This document shows positions 27,211 to 35,729 of a stretch of 64,000 nt of DNA, piece after piece (position 1 is the first letter of the stretch; every line of letters starts with the position of its first letter). The stretch spans positions 1,054,001 to 1,118,000 of the forward strand of contig NZ_CP082292.1 in NCBI RefSeq assembly GCF_019880205.1. The letters run 5' to 3'. The position numbers and the translations under genes are program-made. This stretch comes from Pantoea alfalfae (lineage in GTDB: Bacteria; Pseudomonadota; Gammaproteobacteria; Enterobacterales; Enterobacteriaceae). The notes beneath the pieces are model-generated. The model was not told where the DNA came from, searched no databases, and saw only the letters and a program-made list of their open reading frames with translations.

Positions 27211-27543
27211 TTATTTTCCGTCGTGCCACAGCGCTTTTAGCTCCGGCGGCGCGACCTGTTCCGGAATCAGCAGCACAATAGTGCCTACCTCACGGCGGGT
27301 GGCATACTGAATCTGGATACGGAAATAACGCTGATCGCCACTGCCCACCTGCGCGGCTTTCTCCTCGGGTTCGCCCAGCGGCATTGCCTGCTCCAGCGCA
27401 TGACAGACGCGCTGTTTTTCTGGCGCCGGCAACTCGCCAAGCATAAAGCGTCGTTCGGCGCGCAGCCCCGGAATAAAGGCCATGCCGCCTTCACGCGCGA
27501 CGATGATGGTGGCATCATCTGTGAGTTCGGGCAGTTCACTCAT
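27211..27543 (-). CDS. Emfourin-like protealysin inhibitor
   Basis: A 110-residue protein starting MSELPELTDDATIIVAREGG at 27543; its ATG overlaps the protease stop codon by 4 bp (ATGA). Size and position match emfourin (M4in), described as the inhibitor co-transcribed with protealysin in Serratia proteamaculans. The FIPGLRAERRF and IQIQYATRREVGTIVLLIPE segments suggest a small beta-rich fold. Neither protein has a signal peptide, so both should be made in the cytoplasm. Coupled translation would supply inhibitor with protease. Assignment rests on operon context plus general resemblance. Confidence 0.75.
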   Translation of the reverse strand: MSELPELTDDATIIVAREGGMAFIPGLRAERRFMLGELPAPEKQRVCHALEQAMPLGEPEEKAAQVGSGDQRYFRIQIQYATRREVGTIVLLIPEQVAPPELKALWHDGK

Positions 27544-28553
27544 AGCACGCCAACCTCCTTCCACGCCTGTTCAATAGCACTGCTGACCGACTCGTTGAAC
27601 CGCTTTTTACCATGCTCAATGGTGAAGCGGGCAAAGGTTTTGAAATCCGCATCCTGTGGCAGTTCGTCGTCACACACCGTGTCATACCAGGCATATCCCG
27701 CCTGTTCCCAGGCATAACCCCCCAGCGCTTTGGCCGCCAGATAAAAGGCCCGGTTAGGAATGCCGGAGTTGATATGAACACCGCCATTATCTTCACGGGT
27801 TTTCACGTAGTGATCCATGTGTGCCGGTTGCGGATCTTTGCCCAGCAGCGGGTCATCGTAGGCGGTGCCGGGTTCAGACATCGACCGCAGACCACGCCCA
27901 TTAATACCCTTCGCCAGCAGGCCTTCACCAATAATCCAGTCTGCTTCATCCGCACGCTGCTTTTTGCTGAACTGTTTTACCAGCGAGCCAAAAACATCCG
28001 ACAGCGACTCATTCAGTGCACCAGCCTGCTCAAAGTAGATCAACCCGGCTTCGTTTTCCGTGACGCCATGCGCCAGTTCGTGGGCCACAACGTCAATCGC
28101 AATGGTAAAGCGATTAAAAATTTCGCCGTCACCATCGCCAAATACCATCTGTTGACCGTTCCAGAAGGCGTTCTGGTATTTCTCACCGTAGTGCACGGTA
28201 CCCAGCAACTTCAGGCCCTGACCATCCAGCGAATTACGCTGATACGCCTGCCAGAAGAAGTCATAGGTGACGCCAAGGTAGTCCCAGGCTTCTTCAGCCG
28301 CGACGTCATCATTACCTGGCTGGCCTTCCTGACGAACCAGCTTACCCGGCAGGGTTTCCTGGCTCTGGGCATCATAAATTTCACGGTCAACATGACCGCC
28401 CGCCGCCGTTTTCACGCCAGTCGATTTTTGCCAGTGTTCCGCCATCAGGTGCTGAACGTGCGTCAGGGTGCGGCGCGCCTGCGCCTGCTGATGGCCGGAA
28501 CTGTGAGCGATAATCTTGCGAAGGATATAGGGAGGAATAACGCAGTAAGCCAT
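27540..28553 (-). CDS. Protealysin-like M4 metalloprotease
   Basis: A 337-residue thermolysin-family protease. The zinc motif is HELAH (residues 158-162), with the third ligand Glu in ESLSDVFGS about 20 residues later and the catalytic His segment HINSGIPNRAFY. There is no signal peptide. The N-terminal 40-50 residues form the short propeptide of protealysins, with the conserved di-proline motif (VIPPYIL). Protealysin homologues are implicated in actin cleavage and invasion in Serratia and in interbacterial or host interactions. It is first in an operon with an emfourin-like inhibitor and sits between xseA and gcd, where E. coli has nothing comparable. Confidence 0.92.
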   Translation of the reverse strand: MAYCVIPPYILRKIIAHSSGHQQAQARRTLTHVQHLMAEHWQKSTGVKTAAGGHVDREIYDAQSQETLPGKLVRQEGQPGNDDVAAEEAWDYLGVTYDFFWQAYQRNSLDGQGLKLLGTVHYGEKYQNAFWNGQQMVFGDGDGEIFNRFTIAIDVVAHELAHGVTENEAGLIYFEQAGALNESLSDVFGSLVKQFSKKQRADEADWIIGEGLLAKGINGRGLRSMSEPGTAYDDPLLGKDPQPAHMDHYVKTREDNGGVHINSGIPNRAFYLAAKALGGYAWEQAGYAWYDTVCDDELPQDADFKTFARFTIEHGKKRFNESVSSAIEQAWKEVGVL

Positions 28554-28610
28554 GTGAGACTCCTTGGCAAAAAGGAATGAGTCAAAAGTATAGACCCGTC
28601 TGGCTGGTTA

Positions 28611-28706
28611 GACCTCATGAGTGAGGCCAGCGGTAATTGGAAAAATGTGAGGAGGCGCGCAGAGTCAGTATCAGGGAGCGGATTTGCGGCAGCGCTTATT
28701 TTTCAG
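28611..28706 (-). pseudogene. Decayed duplicate of the xseA 3' end
   Basis: About 95 bp here align with 28782-28871, which spans the last codons and 3' flank of xseA. Shared runs include AGTGAG, CCAG-GGT, AATGG/ATTGG, AAATGT, TTTGCGGC and GGCGCTT. By eye roughly three quarters of positions agree, with one six-base insertion. On the minus strand it would encode a broken version of the lysine/arginine-rich XseA tail. It appears to be a relic left when sequence was inserted or rearranged beside xseA. Confidence 0.65.
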
Positions 28707-28836
28707 ACAATCATTCTGACGGATTATATGAGAACGCCTGGTAGCAAAAATTAGTCATAAAAATAGCCGGCCAGACCAGGTGAGCCTGATAAGTGAGACC
28801 AGTGGTTAATGGAGAAATGTAAGTTGGCGGGCAGCG

Positions 28837-30210
28837 TCAGGAGGTGGTTTTGCGGCGGCGCTTTTTCTCAGGTAACAGCTGCGTCACCTGGCTTTCAACC
28901 CAGCCATCATCCAGACGGGTGCGCAGCAGGTCGCCGCTCTGAAGCTGTGCGGTTTGCTTCACCACCTGACCGGCGATGTCGGTGGTCACGCTAAAACCAC
29001 GCGCCAGCGTTGCCAGCGGGCTGACACCTTCGAGCTGTGCGACCAGCTGACCAAACTGTTGTTTATTGCTGTTCAGCTGCGTTGCCATGCTCTGCTGCAG
29101 GCGATAGTGCCAGCTTTGCAGCTGTTTTTGCGCCTCGAACAGACGCTGCTGCGGCTGCCGGGCGTTGAGTCGATGCGCCAGGCGATCCTGCTGACGTGTG
29201 GCCTGACGCAGGCGCGTTTCCATCGCTTCACCCAGACGCTGTTGCAGGCGGAACAGGGCGGTCTGCTGACGGGCCAGCCGCAGCTGCGGATGCTGCTGCT
29301 GCAGGCGATGCTCAAGACGCGTGTAAAGCCGCTGCTGGCGCGCCAGGTAGTAATCCATCGCCATCTCCAGCCGCTGCTGCTGCGACTGCAACTGGCGCAG
29401 CAGCTCCAGCTGGTTGCGGCTGACAATTTCTGCGGCTGCTGAAGGGGTAGGGGCGCGTAAGTCGGCGACGAAGTCGGCAATGGTGACGTCGGTTTCATGA
29501 CCGACGGCGCTGACGATGGGAATGCGGCTGGCAAAAATGGCGCGCGCCACCCGTTCGTCGTTAAAGCTCCATAAATCTTCCAGCGAACCGCCGCCGCGCC
29601 CGACGATTAACACATCGCACTCGTTACGCAGGTTGGCAATTTCAATTGCCCGGACAATAGCGGCTGGCGCATCGACGCCCTGTACCACGGTCGGGTAGAT
29701 GACCACGGGCAGGGAGGGATCCCGGCGATGCAGGACGCGTAACACATCGTGCAGCGCCGCGCCGGAGGAGGAGGTGATCACCCCGACCTGACGCGCCGGT
29801 TCCGGCAGCGGTTGCTTATGCTGTGGCTCAAATAAGCCTTCGCTCGCCAGCTTTGCTTTCAGCAGTTCAAACTGCTGCTGCAGCAAGCCTTCCCCCGCCG
29901 GATGCATGCTTTCGGCAATCAGCTGATAGTCACCACGAGGTTCATAGAGGGTAATGTTAGCGCGTACCAGTACCTGCTGACCATGCTGGGGACGGAAGGT
30001 GACGCGACGATTGCTGTTGCGGAACATGGCGCAGCGAACCTGAGCGCCATCATCTTTCAGCGTGAAGTACCAGTGACCGGAAGCCGGTTGGGTGAAGTTG
30101 GAGATCTCAGCGCTGATCCAGACCAGGCCCATCTCTTTCTCCAGCAGCTGACGCACTGTCGTATTGAGACGGCTGACGGTAAAAATATTGGCAGTAGATG
30201 GCAGCGACAT
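28837..30210 (-). CDS. xseA: XseA exodeoxyribonuclease VII large subunit
   Basis: A 457-residue subunit of the single-strand exonuclease ExoVII. Start ATG 30210 ([16 protein letters not shown]) fits E. coli XseA; a longer in-frame ATG at 30231 is possible. An N-terminal OB fold (to about 105) precedes the catalytic core with [32 protein letters not shown] and [29 protein letters not shown] long Gln/Arg/Leu-rich coiled coil (about 280-400) follows. It is divergent from guaB as in E. coli. The small subunit XseB is not in the window. Confidence 0.97.
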   Translation of the reverse strand: MSLPSTANIFTVSRLNTTVRQLLEKEMGLVWISAEISNFTQPASGHWYFTLKDDGAQVRCAMFRNSNRRVTFRPQHGQQVLVRANITLYEPRGDYQLIAESMHPAGEGLLQQQFELLKAKLASEGLFEPQHKQPLPEPARQVGVITSSSGAALHDVLRVLHRRDPSLPVVIYPTVVQGVDAPAAIVRAIEIANLRNECDVLIVGRGGGSLEDLWSFNDERVARAIFASRIPIVSAVGHETDVTIADFVADLRAPTPSAAAEIVSRNQLELLRQLQSQQQRLEMAMDYYLARQQRLYTRLEHRLQQQHPQLRLARQQTALFRLQQRLGEAMETRLRQATRQQDRLAHRLNARQPQQRLFEAQKQLQSWHYRLQQSMATQLNSNKQQFGQLVAQLEGVSPLATLARGFSVTTDIAGQVVKQTAQLQSGDLLRTRLDDGWVESQVTQLLPEKKRRRKTTS

Positions 30211-30302
30211 GTGACGAAGATCAAATTCCAAATCAGCAGGTTAATTCATCGATACTACAGGGCTGTCAGTGCGGATCAAGGGTTTTTCGTAAATAATGCT
30301 GG

Positions 30303-30328
30303 AGGCAATCGATTACGGCCTGTATAAT
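30303..30328 (+). promoter_or_regulatory. guaB promoter with PurR box
   Basis: AGGCAATCGATTACGG (30303-30318) matches the purine operator consensus ACGCAAACGTTTTCGT at 11 of 16 positions. It lies just upstream of a consensus TATAAT (30323-30328). Repression of guaBA by PurR with hypoxanthine or guanine is established in E. coli; the same is inferred here. Confidence 0.65.
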
Positions 30329-30378
30329 GCCGCGGCAATATTTTATCTATTCTCAATCACCCGAGGTGGAGTATTGCC

Positions 30379-31845
30379 ATGTTAAGAATCGCTAAAGAAG
30401 CACTCACTTTTGACGACGTTCTGCTCGTCCCTGCACACTCCACCGTCCTGCCGAATACGGCCGATCTCAGCACTCAGCTGACCAAAAATATCCGTTTAAA
30501 TATTCCTATGCTCTCCGCTGCCATGGATACCGTGACCGAAGCGGGTCTGGCGATTGCGCTGGCACAGGAAGGCGGTCTTGGCTTCATCCATAAAAACATG
30601 TCGATTGAACGCCAGGCGGACGAAGTGCGCAAGGTGAAGAAACATGAAAGCGGCGTGGTTACTGAACCCCAGACCGTTCTGCCAACGACACCCCTGGCTG
30701 ATGTTAAAGTGCTGACCGAGCGCAACGGCTTTGCGGGCTACCCGGTCGTTAACCGCGACAACGAACTGGTGGGTATCATCACCGGTCGTGACGTGCGCTT
30801 TGTGACTGACCTTTCTCAGCCGGTCTCTGCGGTTATGACCCCGAAAGATCGTCTGGTGACGGTGAAAGAGGGCGAAGCGCGCGATGTGGTGCTGCATAAA
30901 ATGCACGAAAAGCGCGTTGAGAAAGCGCTGGTCGTGGATGACAGCTTCCATCTGCTGGGCATGATTACCGTTAAAGACTTCCAGAAAGCCGAACGCAAAC
31001 CTAACGCCTGTAAAGATGCGCAGGGTCGTCTGCGTGTGGGTGCAGCGGTGGGTGCCGGTGCCGGTAACGAAGAGCGTATTGATGCGCTGGTCGCAGCGGG
31101 CGTTGACGTGCTGCTGATTGACTCTTCACACGGCCATTCTGAAGGCGTGCTGTCACGTATCCGTGAAACCCGTGCTAAATATCCGGACCTGGAAATTGTC
31201 GGCGGTAACGTCGCCACTGGTGCAGGCGCACTGGCGCTGGTCGCGGCAGGCGTCAGTGCCGTTAAAGTCGGTATCGGCCCTGGCTCTATCTGTACGACCC
31301 GTATTGTCACCGGTGTGGGCGTTCCGCAGATCACTGCCGTTTCTGACGCGGTCACCGCGCTGGAAGGCACCGGCATTCCGGTCATTGCCGATGGCGGTAT
31401 CCGTTTCTCTGGTGACATCGCCAAAGCGATCGCCGCCGGTGCGTCCTGTGTGATGGTGGGTTCCATGCTGGCGGGGACCGAAGAGTCACCGGGCGAAATC
31501 GAACTCTATCAGGGCCGTTCATTCAAATCCTATCGCGGCATGGGCTCACTGGGCGCGATGTCCAAAGGCTCTTCTGACCGTTACTTCCAGACCGATAACG
31601 CCGCTGACAAACTGGTGCCGGAAGGTATCGAAGGCCGCGTGGCCTATAAAGGCCGTCTGAAAGAGATCGTACATCAGCAGATGGGCGGCCTGCGTTCGTG
31701 CATGGGCCTGACCGGTTGCCCGACCATTGACGACCTGCGCACTAAAGCGGAATTTGTCCGCATCAGCGGCGCGGGCATCAATGAGAGCCACGTGCATGAC
31801 GTGACCATCACCAAAGAGTCACCAAACTACCGCATGGGTTCATAA
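30379..31845 (+). CDS. guaB: GuaB inosine-5'-monophosphate dehydrogenase
   Basis: A 488-residue NAD-dependent enzyme oxidising IMP to XMP, the committed step to GMP. It is identical in length to E. coli GuaB. Two CBS domains are inserted at about residues 95-205, the catalytic Cys is in GPGSICTTR near 305, and the flap follows at [20 protein letters not shown]. It forms the guaBA operon with a 68-bp intercistronic gap containing a hairpin. Confidence 0.98.
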   Translation: MLRIAKEALTFDDVLLVPAHSTVLPNTADLSTQLTKNIRLNIPMLSAAMDTVTEAGLAIALAQEGGLGFIHKNMSIERQADEVRKVKKHESGVVTEPQTVLPTTPLADVKVLTERNGFAGYPVVNRDNELVGIITGRDVRFVTDLSQPVSAVMTPKDRLVTVKEGEARDVVLHKMHEKRVEKALVVDDSFHLLGMITVKDFQKAERKPNACKDAQGRLRVGAAVGAGAGNEERIDALVAAGVDVLLIDSSHGHSEGVLSRIRETRAKYPDLEIVGGNVATGAGALALVAAGVSAVKVGIGPGSICTTRIVTGVGVPQITAVSDAVTALEGTGIPVIADGGIRFSGDIAKAIAAGASCVMVGSMLAGTEESPGEIELYQGRSFKSYRGMGSLGAMSKGSSDRYFQTDNAADKLVPEGIEGRVAYKGRLKEIVHQQMGGLRSCMGLTGCPTIDDLRTKAEFVRISGAGINESHVHDVTITKESPNYRMGS

Positions 31846-31857
31846 TCCCGATTTCCC

Positions 31858-31880
31858 GCCCGGCTCATGCCGGGCGCTTT
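31858..31880 (+). terminator. guaB-guaA intercistronic hairpin
   Basis: GCCCGGC (31858-31864) and GCCGGGC (31869-31875) form a stem over TCAT, followed by GCTTTTATT. The short U-tract suggests partial termination, tuning guaA relative to guaB. Confidence 0.6.
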
Positions 31881-31913
31881 TATTGATCAAGTCACCGTTC
31901 TGGAAACCCCTCA

Positions 31914-33494
31914 ATGACGACGGAAAATATCCATAAGCACCGCATTCTGATTCTCGATTTCGGCTCACAATATACTCAGCTGGTTGCCCGCCGCGTGCGC
32001 GAGCTTGGCGTTTACTGTGAACTCTGGGCATGGGATGTCACCGAAGAGCAGATCCGCCAGTTCAATCCAAGCGGTATCATCCTTTCAGGCGGCCCGGAAA
32101 GCACCACCGAACTGAACAGCCCGCGCGCACCTGACTATGTCTTCAGCGCTGGCGTGCCGGTGCTGGGCGTCTGCTACGGTATGCAGACCATGGCGATGCA
32201 ACTGGGCGGCACCGTTGCTGGCTCAAACGAGCGCGAATTCGGTTATGCGCAGGTCGAAGTCACCACACCAAGTGCGTTGGTTCGCGACATTGAAGATGCG
32301 ATCAGCGCCGCCGGTAAACCGCTGCTGGATGTCTGGATGAGCCACGGTGACAAAGTCACGGCGATCCCGGCTGACTTCGTCACCGTGGCCAGCACAGAAA
32401 CCTGTCCGTTCGCCATCATGGCCAACGAAGAGAAGCGTTTCTACGGCGTGCAGTTCCATCCGGAAGTGACTCACACCCGCCAGGGTCTGCGGATGCTCGA
32501 GCGCTTCATCATCGACATCTGTGAATGTGAAGCCCTGTGGACGCCTGCCAAAATTATCGAAGATGCCGTTGAGCGCCTGCGTGAGCAGGTGGGTAACGAC
32601 AAAGTAATCCTCGGTCTGTCAGGTGGTGTGGACTCCTCTGTCACGGCGATGCTGCTGCATCGCGCTATTGGTGATCGTCTGACCTGCGTGTTTGTGGATA
32701 ACGGTCTGCTGCGTCTGAACGAAGCACAGCAGGTGATGGATATGTTTGGCGACCATTTCGGGCTCAACATTATCCATGTACCGGCTGAAATGCGTTTTCT
32801 GGATGCGCTGGCGGGTATCGATGAGCCTGAAGCCAAGCGTAAAACCATTGGTCGCGTCTTTGTGGAAGTGTTCGACGAAGAAGCGCTTAAGCTGCAGGAC
32901 GTGAAGTGGCTGGCGCAGGGCACCATCTATCCGGACGTGATTGAATCGGCGGCCTCAGCCACCGGTAAAGCGCACGTGATCAAATCGCACCACAACGTCG
33001 GTGGCCTGCCGAAAGAGATGAAGATGGGCCTGGTTGAGCCGCTGAAAGAGCTGTTCAAAGACGAAGTGCGCAAAATTGGTCTGGAGCTGGGCCTGCCGTA
33101 CGATATGCTCTACCGCCATCCGTTCCCGGGTCCGGGTCTGGGTGTGCGCGTGTTGGGCGAAGTGAAGAAAGAGTATTGCGACCTGCTGCGTCGTGCCGAT
33201 GCTATCTTCATTGAAGAGCTGCACAAAGCGGATCTCTACAACAAAGTCAGCCAGGCGTTCACCGTTTTCCTGCCGGTTCGTTCGGTCGGCGTGATGGGTG
33301 ATGGCCGTAAGTATGACTGGGTTGTCTCGCTGCGTGCGGTGGAAACCATCGACTTTATGACCGCACACTGGGCGCACCTGCCATATGATTTCCTTGGCCG
33401 TGTCTCTAACCGCATCATCAATGAAGTCGACGGCATCTCCCGCGTGGTGTATGACATCAGCGGTAAGCCACCGGCGACGATTGAGTGGGAATAA
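31914..33494 (+). CDS. guaA: GuaA GMP synthase (glutamine-hydrolysing)
   Basis: A 526-residue enzyme converting XMP to GMP. The N-terminal class I amidotransferase has its nucleophile in GVCYGMQ and His/Glu in [10 protein letters not shown]. The ATP pyrophosphatase PP-loop is LSGGVDSSV near residue 235. The dimerisation domain ends [10 protein letters not shown], as in E. coli (525 residues). A terminator follows 35 bp after the stop. Confidence 0.98.
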   Translation: MTTENIHKHRILILDFGSQYTQLVARRVRELGVYCELWAWDVTEEQIRQFNPSGIILSGGPESTTELNSPRAPDYVFSAGVPVLGVCYGMQTMAMQLGGTVAGSNEREFGYAQVEVTTPSALVRDIEDAISAAGKPLLDVWMSHGDKVTAIPADFVTVASTETCPFAIMANEEKRFYGVQFHPEVTHTRQGLRMLERFIIDICECEALWTPAKIIEDAVERLREQVGNDKVILGLSGGVDSSVTAMLLHRAIGDRLTCVFVDNGLLRLNEAQQVMDMFGDHFGLNIIHVPAEMRFLDALAGIDEPEAKRKTIGRVFVEVFDEEALKLQDVKWLAQGTIYPDVIESAASATGKAHVIKSHHNVGGLPKEMKMGLVEPLKELFKDEVRKIGLELGLPYDMLYRHPFPGPGLGVRVLGEVKKEYCDLLRRADAIFIEELHKADLYNKVSQAFTVFLPVRSVGVMGDGRKYDWVVSLRAVETIDFMTAHWAHLPYDFLGRVSNRIINEVDGISRVVYDISGKPPATIEWE

Positions 33495-33528
33495 CCAGGC
33501 CTCAGCCAGGTAATCTCTGATAATTCTG

Positions 33529-33555
33529 AAGCCCGCTCCCCAGCGGGCTTTTTTT
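33529..33555 (+). terminator. guaA terminator
   Basis: AAGCCCGCT (33529-33537) pairs with AGCGGGCTT (33542-33550) over CCCC and runs into a T-tract to 33555. Confidence 0.92.
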
Positions 33556-33804
33556 ATTGCTCTGACCGTGCGCAGACTCGCTGTTTTAACCTTTCACCAC
33601 ATCCACACCCATCGCTGGTGTTTTCCTGTTCACTTTGCCGAAAATTACGCTATCCTCCATGCAGTAAAAGCCCGCAACTGACGTCATTGGTGTCCCGCTT
33701 TTATCCGCCGCTTTCACCGATTGTCTGTATCCCAACGCCACCGCTTACTGAAACCGCCTGCTGATCAGGCGTTTCGTGATTTTTACGTCACCAGGAATGT
33801 TGTC
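33556..33804 (+). promoter_or_regulatory. Leader of the DUF3750 gene
   Basis: With the guaA terminator this makes a gap of about 310 bp without a gene. The only promoter-like signal seen is TTCACT (33629-33634), a 16-bp spacer, and TATCCT (33651-33656), about 150 bp before the DUF3750 start. An in-frame TTG at 33721 would extend that gene by 28 residues but is less likely than ATG 33805. Nothing else was recognised. Confidence 0.3.
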
Positions 33805-34578
33805 ATGCTCTCACTGAAAGTGTTCAGCCTGTTTTTTGTTGCCGTACTGCTGTTATCGCTCGGAGCCAGCATTGCGCAGGCAGCGCGTCACGGCGAAAGT
33901 TCAGAGCCAGGTGGCTGGGCGACTGCCCGGCGCGATTCGGCTGGCATAGCGCCCGATCCGCGCGCTTTATATAGCCTGGCTATCGTCCAGGTCTACGCTG
34001 CGCCGACCTATGGCTGGAAAGGGCGGGTGGCGGTGCATCCCTGGATCATTTTTAAACGTGCGGGTGAAACGCGCTACACGCGTTATGAAGTGATTAGCTG
34101 GGGCAGCGGCGATAAGGTTCGCCGTAACACCAACCTGCCAGATGGCTACTGGTATGGCGCAAAACCGCGGCTGCTGGTGGAACATCGCGGACCGGAAGCC
34201 GAAGCGATGATCCCGCAGATAGAAGCCGCCATTAACTCGTATCCGTGGCCGACAACCTACCGTGCCTGGCCAGGACCGAACAGCAATACTTTCCTGGCGC
34301 ACATTGGCCGCGAAGTGCCAGCCCTGAGGCTTGATCTCCCCGCCAATGCGCTGGGCAAAGATTACCGGCCACTGTGGCGTCCTGTCGGGCTGCCGCCATC
34401 CGGGCGCGGTGTGCAGGTGTCGATTCTGGGCGTGGCGGGCGTGACACTGGGTGCAGAAGAGGGATTTGAAATGAACCTGCTGGGTCTGAACATGGGACTC
34501 GATTTTTCGCCGTTCCGGCTGCGGCTGCCGTTTATTGGCGGTCTGGGCAACGACAATCTTCAGCAGGATAAGCCCTGA
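33805..34578 (+). CDS. DUF3750 family exported protein
   Basis: A 257-residue protein of the DUF3750 family; function unknown. Start ATG 33805 (MLSLKVFSLFFVAVLLLSLG) follows AGGA at 8 bp and opens a signal sequence ending about IAQA-ARHG. The mature part contains the conserved family stretches VQVYAAPTYGWKGRVAVHPW and EAAINSYPWPTTYRAWPGPN (two aromatic, Pro-rich blocks) and LGAEEGFEMNLLGLNMGLD near the end. It is probably periplasmic or membrane-anchored. It sits in an accessory block between guaA and yfgG with no obvious functional partner. Confidence 0.7.
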   Translation: MLSLKVFSLFFVAVLLLSLGASIAQAARHGESSEPGGWATARRDSAGIAPDPRALYSLAIVQVYAAPTYGWKGRVAVHPWIIFKRAGETRYTRYEVISWGSGDKVRRNTNLPDGYWYGAKPRLLVEHRGPEAEAMIPQIEAAINSYPWPTTYRAWPGPNSNTFLAHIGREVPALRLDLPANALGKDYRPLWRPVGLPPSGRGVQVSILGVAGVTLGAEEGFEMNLLGLNMGLDFSPFRLRLPFIGGLGNDNLQQDKP

Positions 34579-34584
34579 CAATAT

Positions 34585-34605
34585 GGCCCCGTCAGGGGCC
34601 GTTTT
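34585..34605. terminator. Terminator between DUF3750 and the YodC-like gene
   Basis: GGCCCC-GTCA-GGGGCC followed by GTTTT lies between two convergent genes. The stem is six G-C pairs, short but strong. Confidence 0.7.
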
Positions 34606-34608
34606 GCC

Positions 34609-34788
34609 TCAGCACACGCCAAAGTCACCCTCTTCGTGATAGAGGTTGACGCTCTCTGCCTTTACTTCGATCTCTTTCTTCGCTGCATCATCAACGCGCG
34701 CGCACCACAGGGTGTCGCCTTCCACGCGCAGCACCTGCATTTTAGGGCCGCCGGTTTTGGACTGAACAAAATCCTCTGCTTTAAACAT
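34609..34788 (-). CDS. YodC/DUF2158-like small protein
   Basis: A 59-residue frame on the minus strand: ATG at 34788 is preceded by a strong GGAGGC ribosome site, and a TGA stop is at 34609-34611. The protein begins MFKAEDFVQSKTGGPKMQVL and contains LWCARVD and EVKAESVNLYHE. The V-x-L/S-K-x-GGPxM-x-V pattern is that of the DUF2158 (YodC) family of small enteric proteins of unknown function, a likely SH3-like beta fold. It shares a terminator with the convergent DUF3750 gene. Confidence 0.75.
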   Translation of the reverse strand: MFKAEDFVQSKTGGPKMQVLRVEGDTLWCARVDDAAKKEIEVKAESVNLYHEEGDFGVC

Positions 34789-34915
34789 ATTGCCTCCATT
34801 AATTATCGTTACTGCTGCCGATCGTTTTTTGCGTGACGTTTTCCAGTTTATACCCTGACTGTTTTACTGCGAGAAAAAGTCTCCGCATGCTGAACCGCGT
34901 TAAGAAATATTCATT

Positions 34916-34954
34916 GAGTTGTCAGTTGACAACTCACACATTCGGCGTCAGCAT
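34916..34954 (+). promoter_or_regulatory. Palindromic operator over the promoter of the HicA-like module
   Basis: GAGTTGTCA-GT-TGACAACTC (34916-34935) is a perfect 9-2-9 inverted repeat. Its right half supplies a consensus -35, TTGACA (34926-34931); a weak -10, CAGCAT (34949-34954), lies 17 bp downstream. The ribosome site AGGGGGGA and ATG 34966 follow. An operator embedded in the -35 is what an autoregulating antitoxin would use, and the second gene of the module has an HTH domain. Confidence 0.65.
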
Positions 34955-34965
34955 AGGGGGGACAT

Positions 34966-35211
34966 ATGGCAAGGAAGCGGCATCCCAGTAAAGAGATAGA
35001 GATGGCGTTACGTTACGCTGAATCCCACGGCTGGCTGGTGGTTACCGGAGGCCATCATGCCTGGGGCAAAATGTACTGTCCAAAAAATCTGTTGATGTGC
35101 CGATGCGGGGAGTTCTGTCTGACCTGTATCTGGAGTACACCGAAAAATGTACATCAACATGCCCGTGCGCTGCGGCGCGTGGTCGATAACTGTCATTATC
35201 TGAAGTCCTGA
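34966..35211 (+). CDS. HicA-like small protein (candidate toxin)
   Basis: An 81-residue basic protein. The stretch HGWLVVTGGHHAWGKMYC places a Gly-Gly-His-His at the position of the G-S-H-H active-site motif of HicA mRNA interferases, after an N-terminal helix, as in their dsRBD-like fold. It also has a cysteine cluster (MYCPKN, CRCGEFCLTC) that could bind zinc, then IWSTPKN and HARALRRVVDNC. The family resembles widespread uncharacterised proteins paired with an HTH partner. The downstream gene begins 20 bp later behind AAGGAGAGG. Toxicity is inferred, not shown. Confidence 0.6.
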   Translation: MARKRHPSKEIEMALRYAESHGWLVVTGGHHAWGKMYCPKNLLMCRCGEFCLTCIWSTPKNVHQHARALRRVVDNCHYLKS

Positions 35212-35231
35212 CACAGCACAAGGAGAGGCAT

Positions 35232-35729
35232 ATGGAATATTGTTTTACGCTGCGGTTCAGCCTGCCGGAAGGGCATGCGCCGGTGGATGAACTGCTTGAA
35301 ACGCTGGCAGCAGCAGGCTGTGATGATGCGCTGATCGGCCTGGGGATGCCAGGGCGAATAGCATTTGAGTTCTGCCGGGCGTCTGACTCTGCAACGGACG
35401 TATTAAAGCAGGCGGAAGAGGATGTACTGCGCGCGATACCGGGTGCCACACTGGTGGAAGCGGCACCCGATTTTGTGGGCCTGACAGACGTGGCGGAGAT
35501 CATCGGCATGACGCGACAGAATATGCGCAAACTGATGCTTAGCCACCGCCCGCCGTTTCCGCTGCCGGTGCATGACGGTAAAACTGCCATCTGGCACCTG
35601 TCGGATGTACTGGAGTGGCTGAGCCAGCGCGGCAATTATGCGCTGCCTGCGGCCACCCGTGAGCTGGCGCAGGTGACGCGGCAGCGCAATCTTAATGGAT
35701 CGCTTCAACGTTACGGCCTTCACACCTGA
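35232..35729 (+). CDS. HTH protein paired with the HicA-like gene (candidate antitoxin)
   Basis: A 165-residue protein. Residues 1-85 (MEYCFTLRFSLPEG ... AGCDDALIGLGMPGRIAFEF ... LRAIPGATLVEAAPDFVG) form an alpha/beta domain that could act like the toxin-neutralising domain of HicB. Residues 85-145 hold a helix-turn-helix of AlpA/MerR-like type (LTDVAEIIGMTRQNMRKLM, then a wing and WHLSDVLEWL). The architecture suggests a DNA-binding antitoxin that represses from the palindrome at 34916-34935. It abuts the convergent mgtE stop with no intergenic base. Confidence 0.6.
   Translation: MEYCFTLRFSLPEGHAPVDELLETLAAAGCDDALIGLGMPGRIAFEFCRASDSATDVLKQAEEDVLRAIPGATLVEAAPDFVGLTDVAEIIGMTRQNMRKLMLSHRPPFPLPVHDGKTAIWHLSDVLEWLSQRGNYALPAATRELAQVTRQRNLNGSLQRYGLHT

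Noticed and set aside
27612..28580. A 322-codon open frame on the plus strand opposite the protealysin gene
   Set aside because: It is fully antisense to a gene with clear M4 motifs, has low-complexity composition and no recognisable family; it arises from codon bias of the opposite strand.
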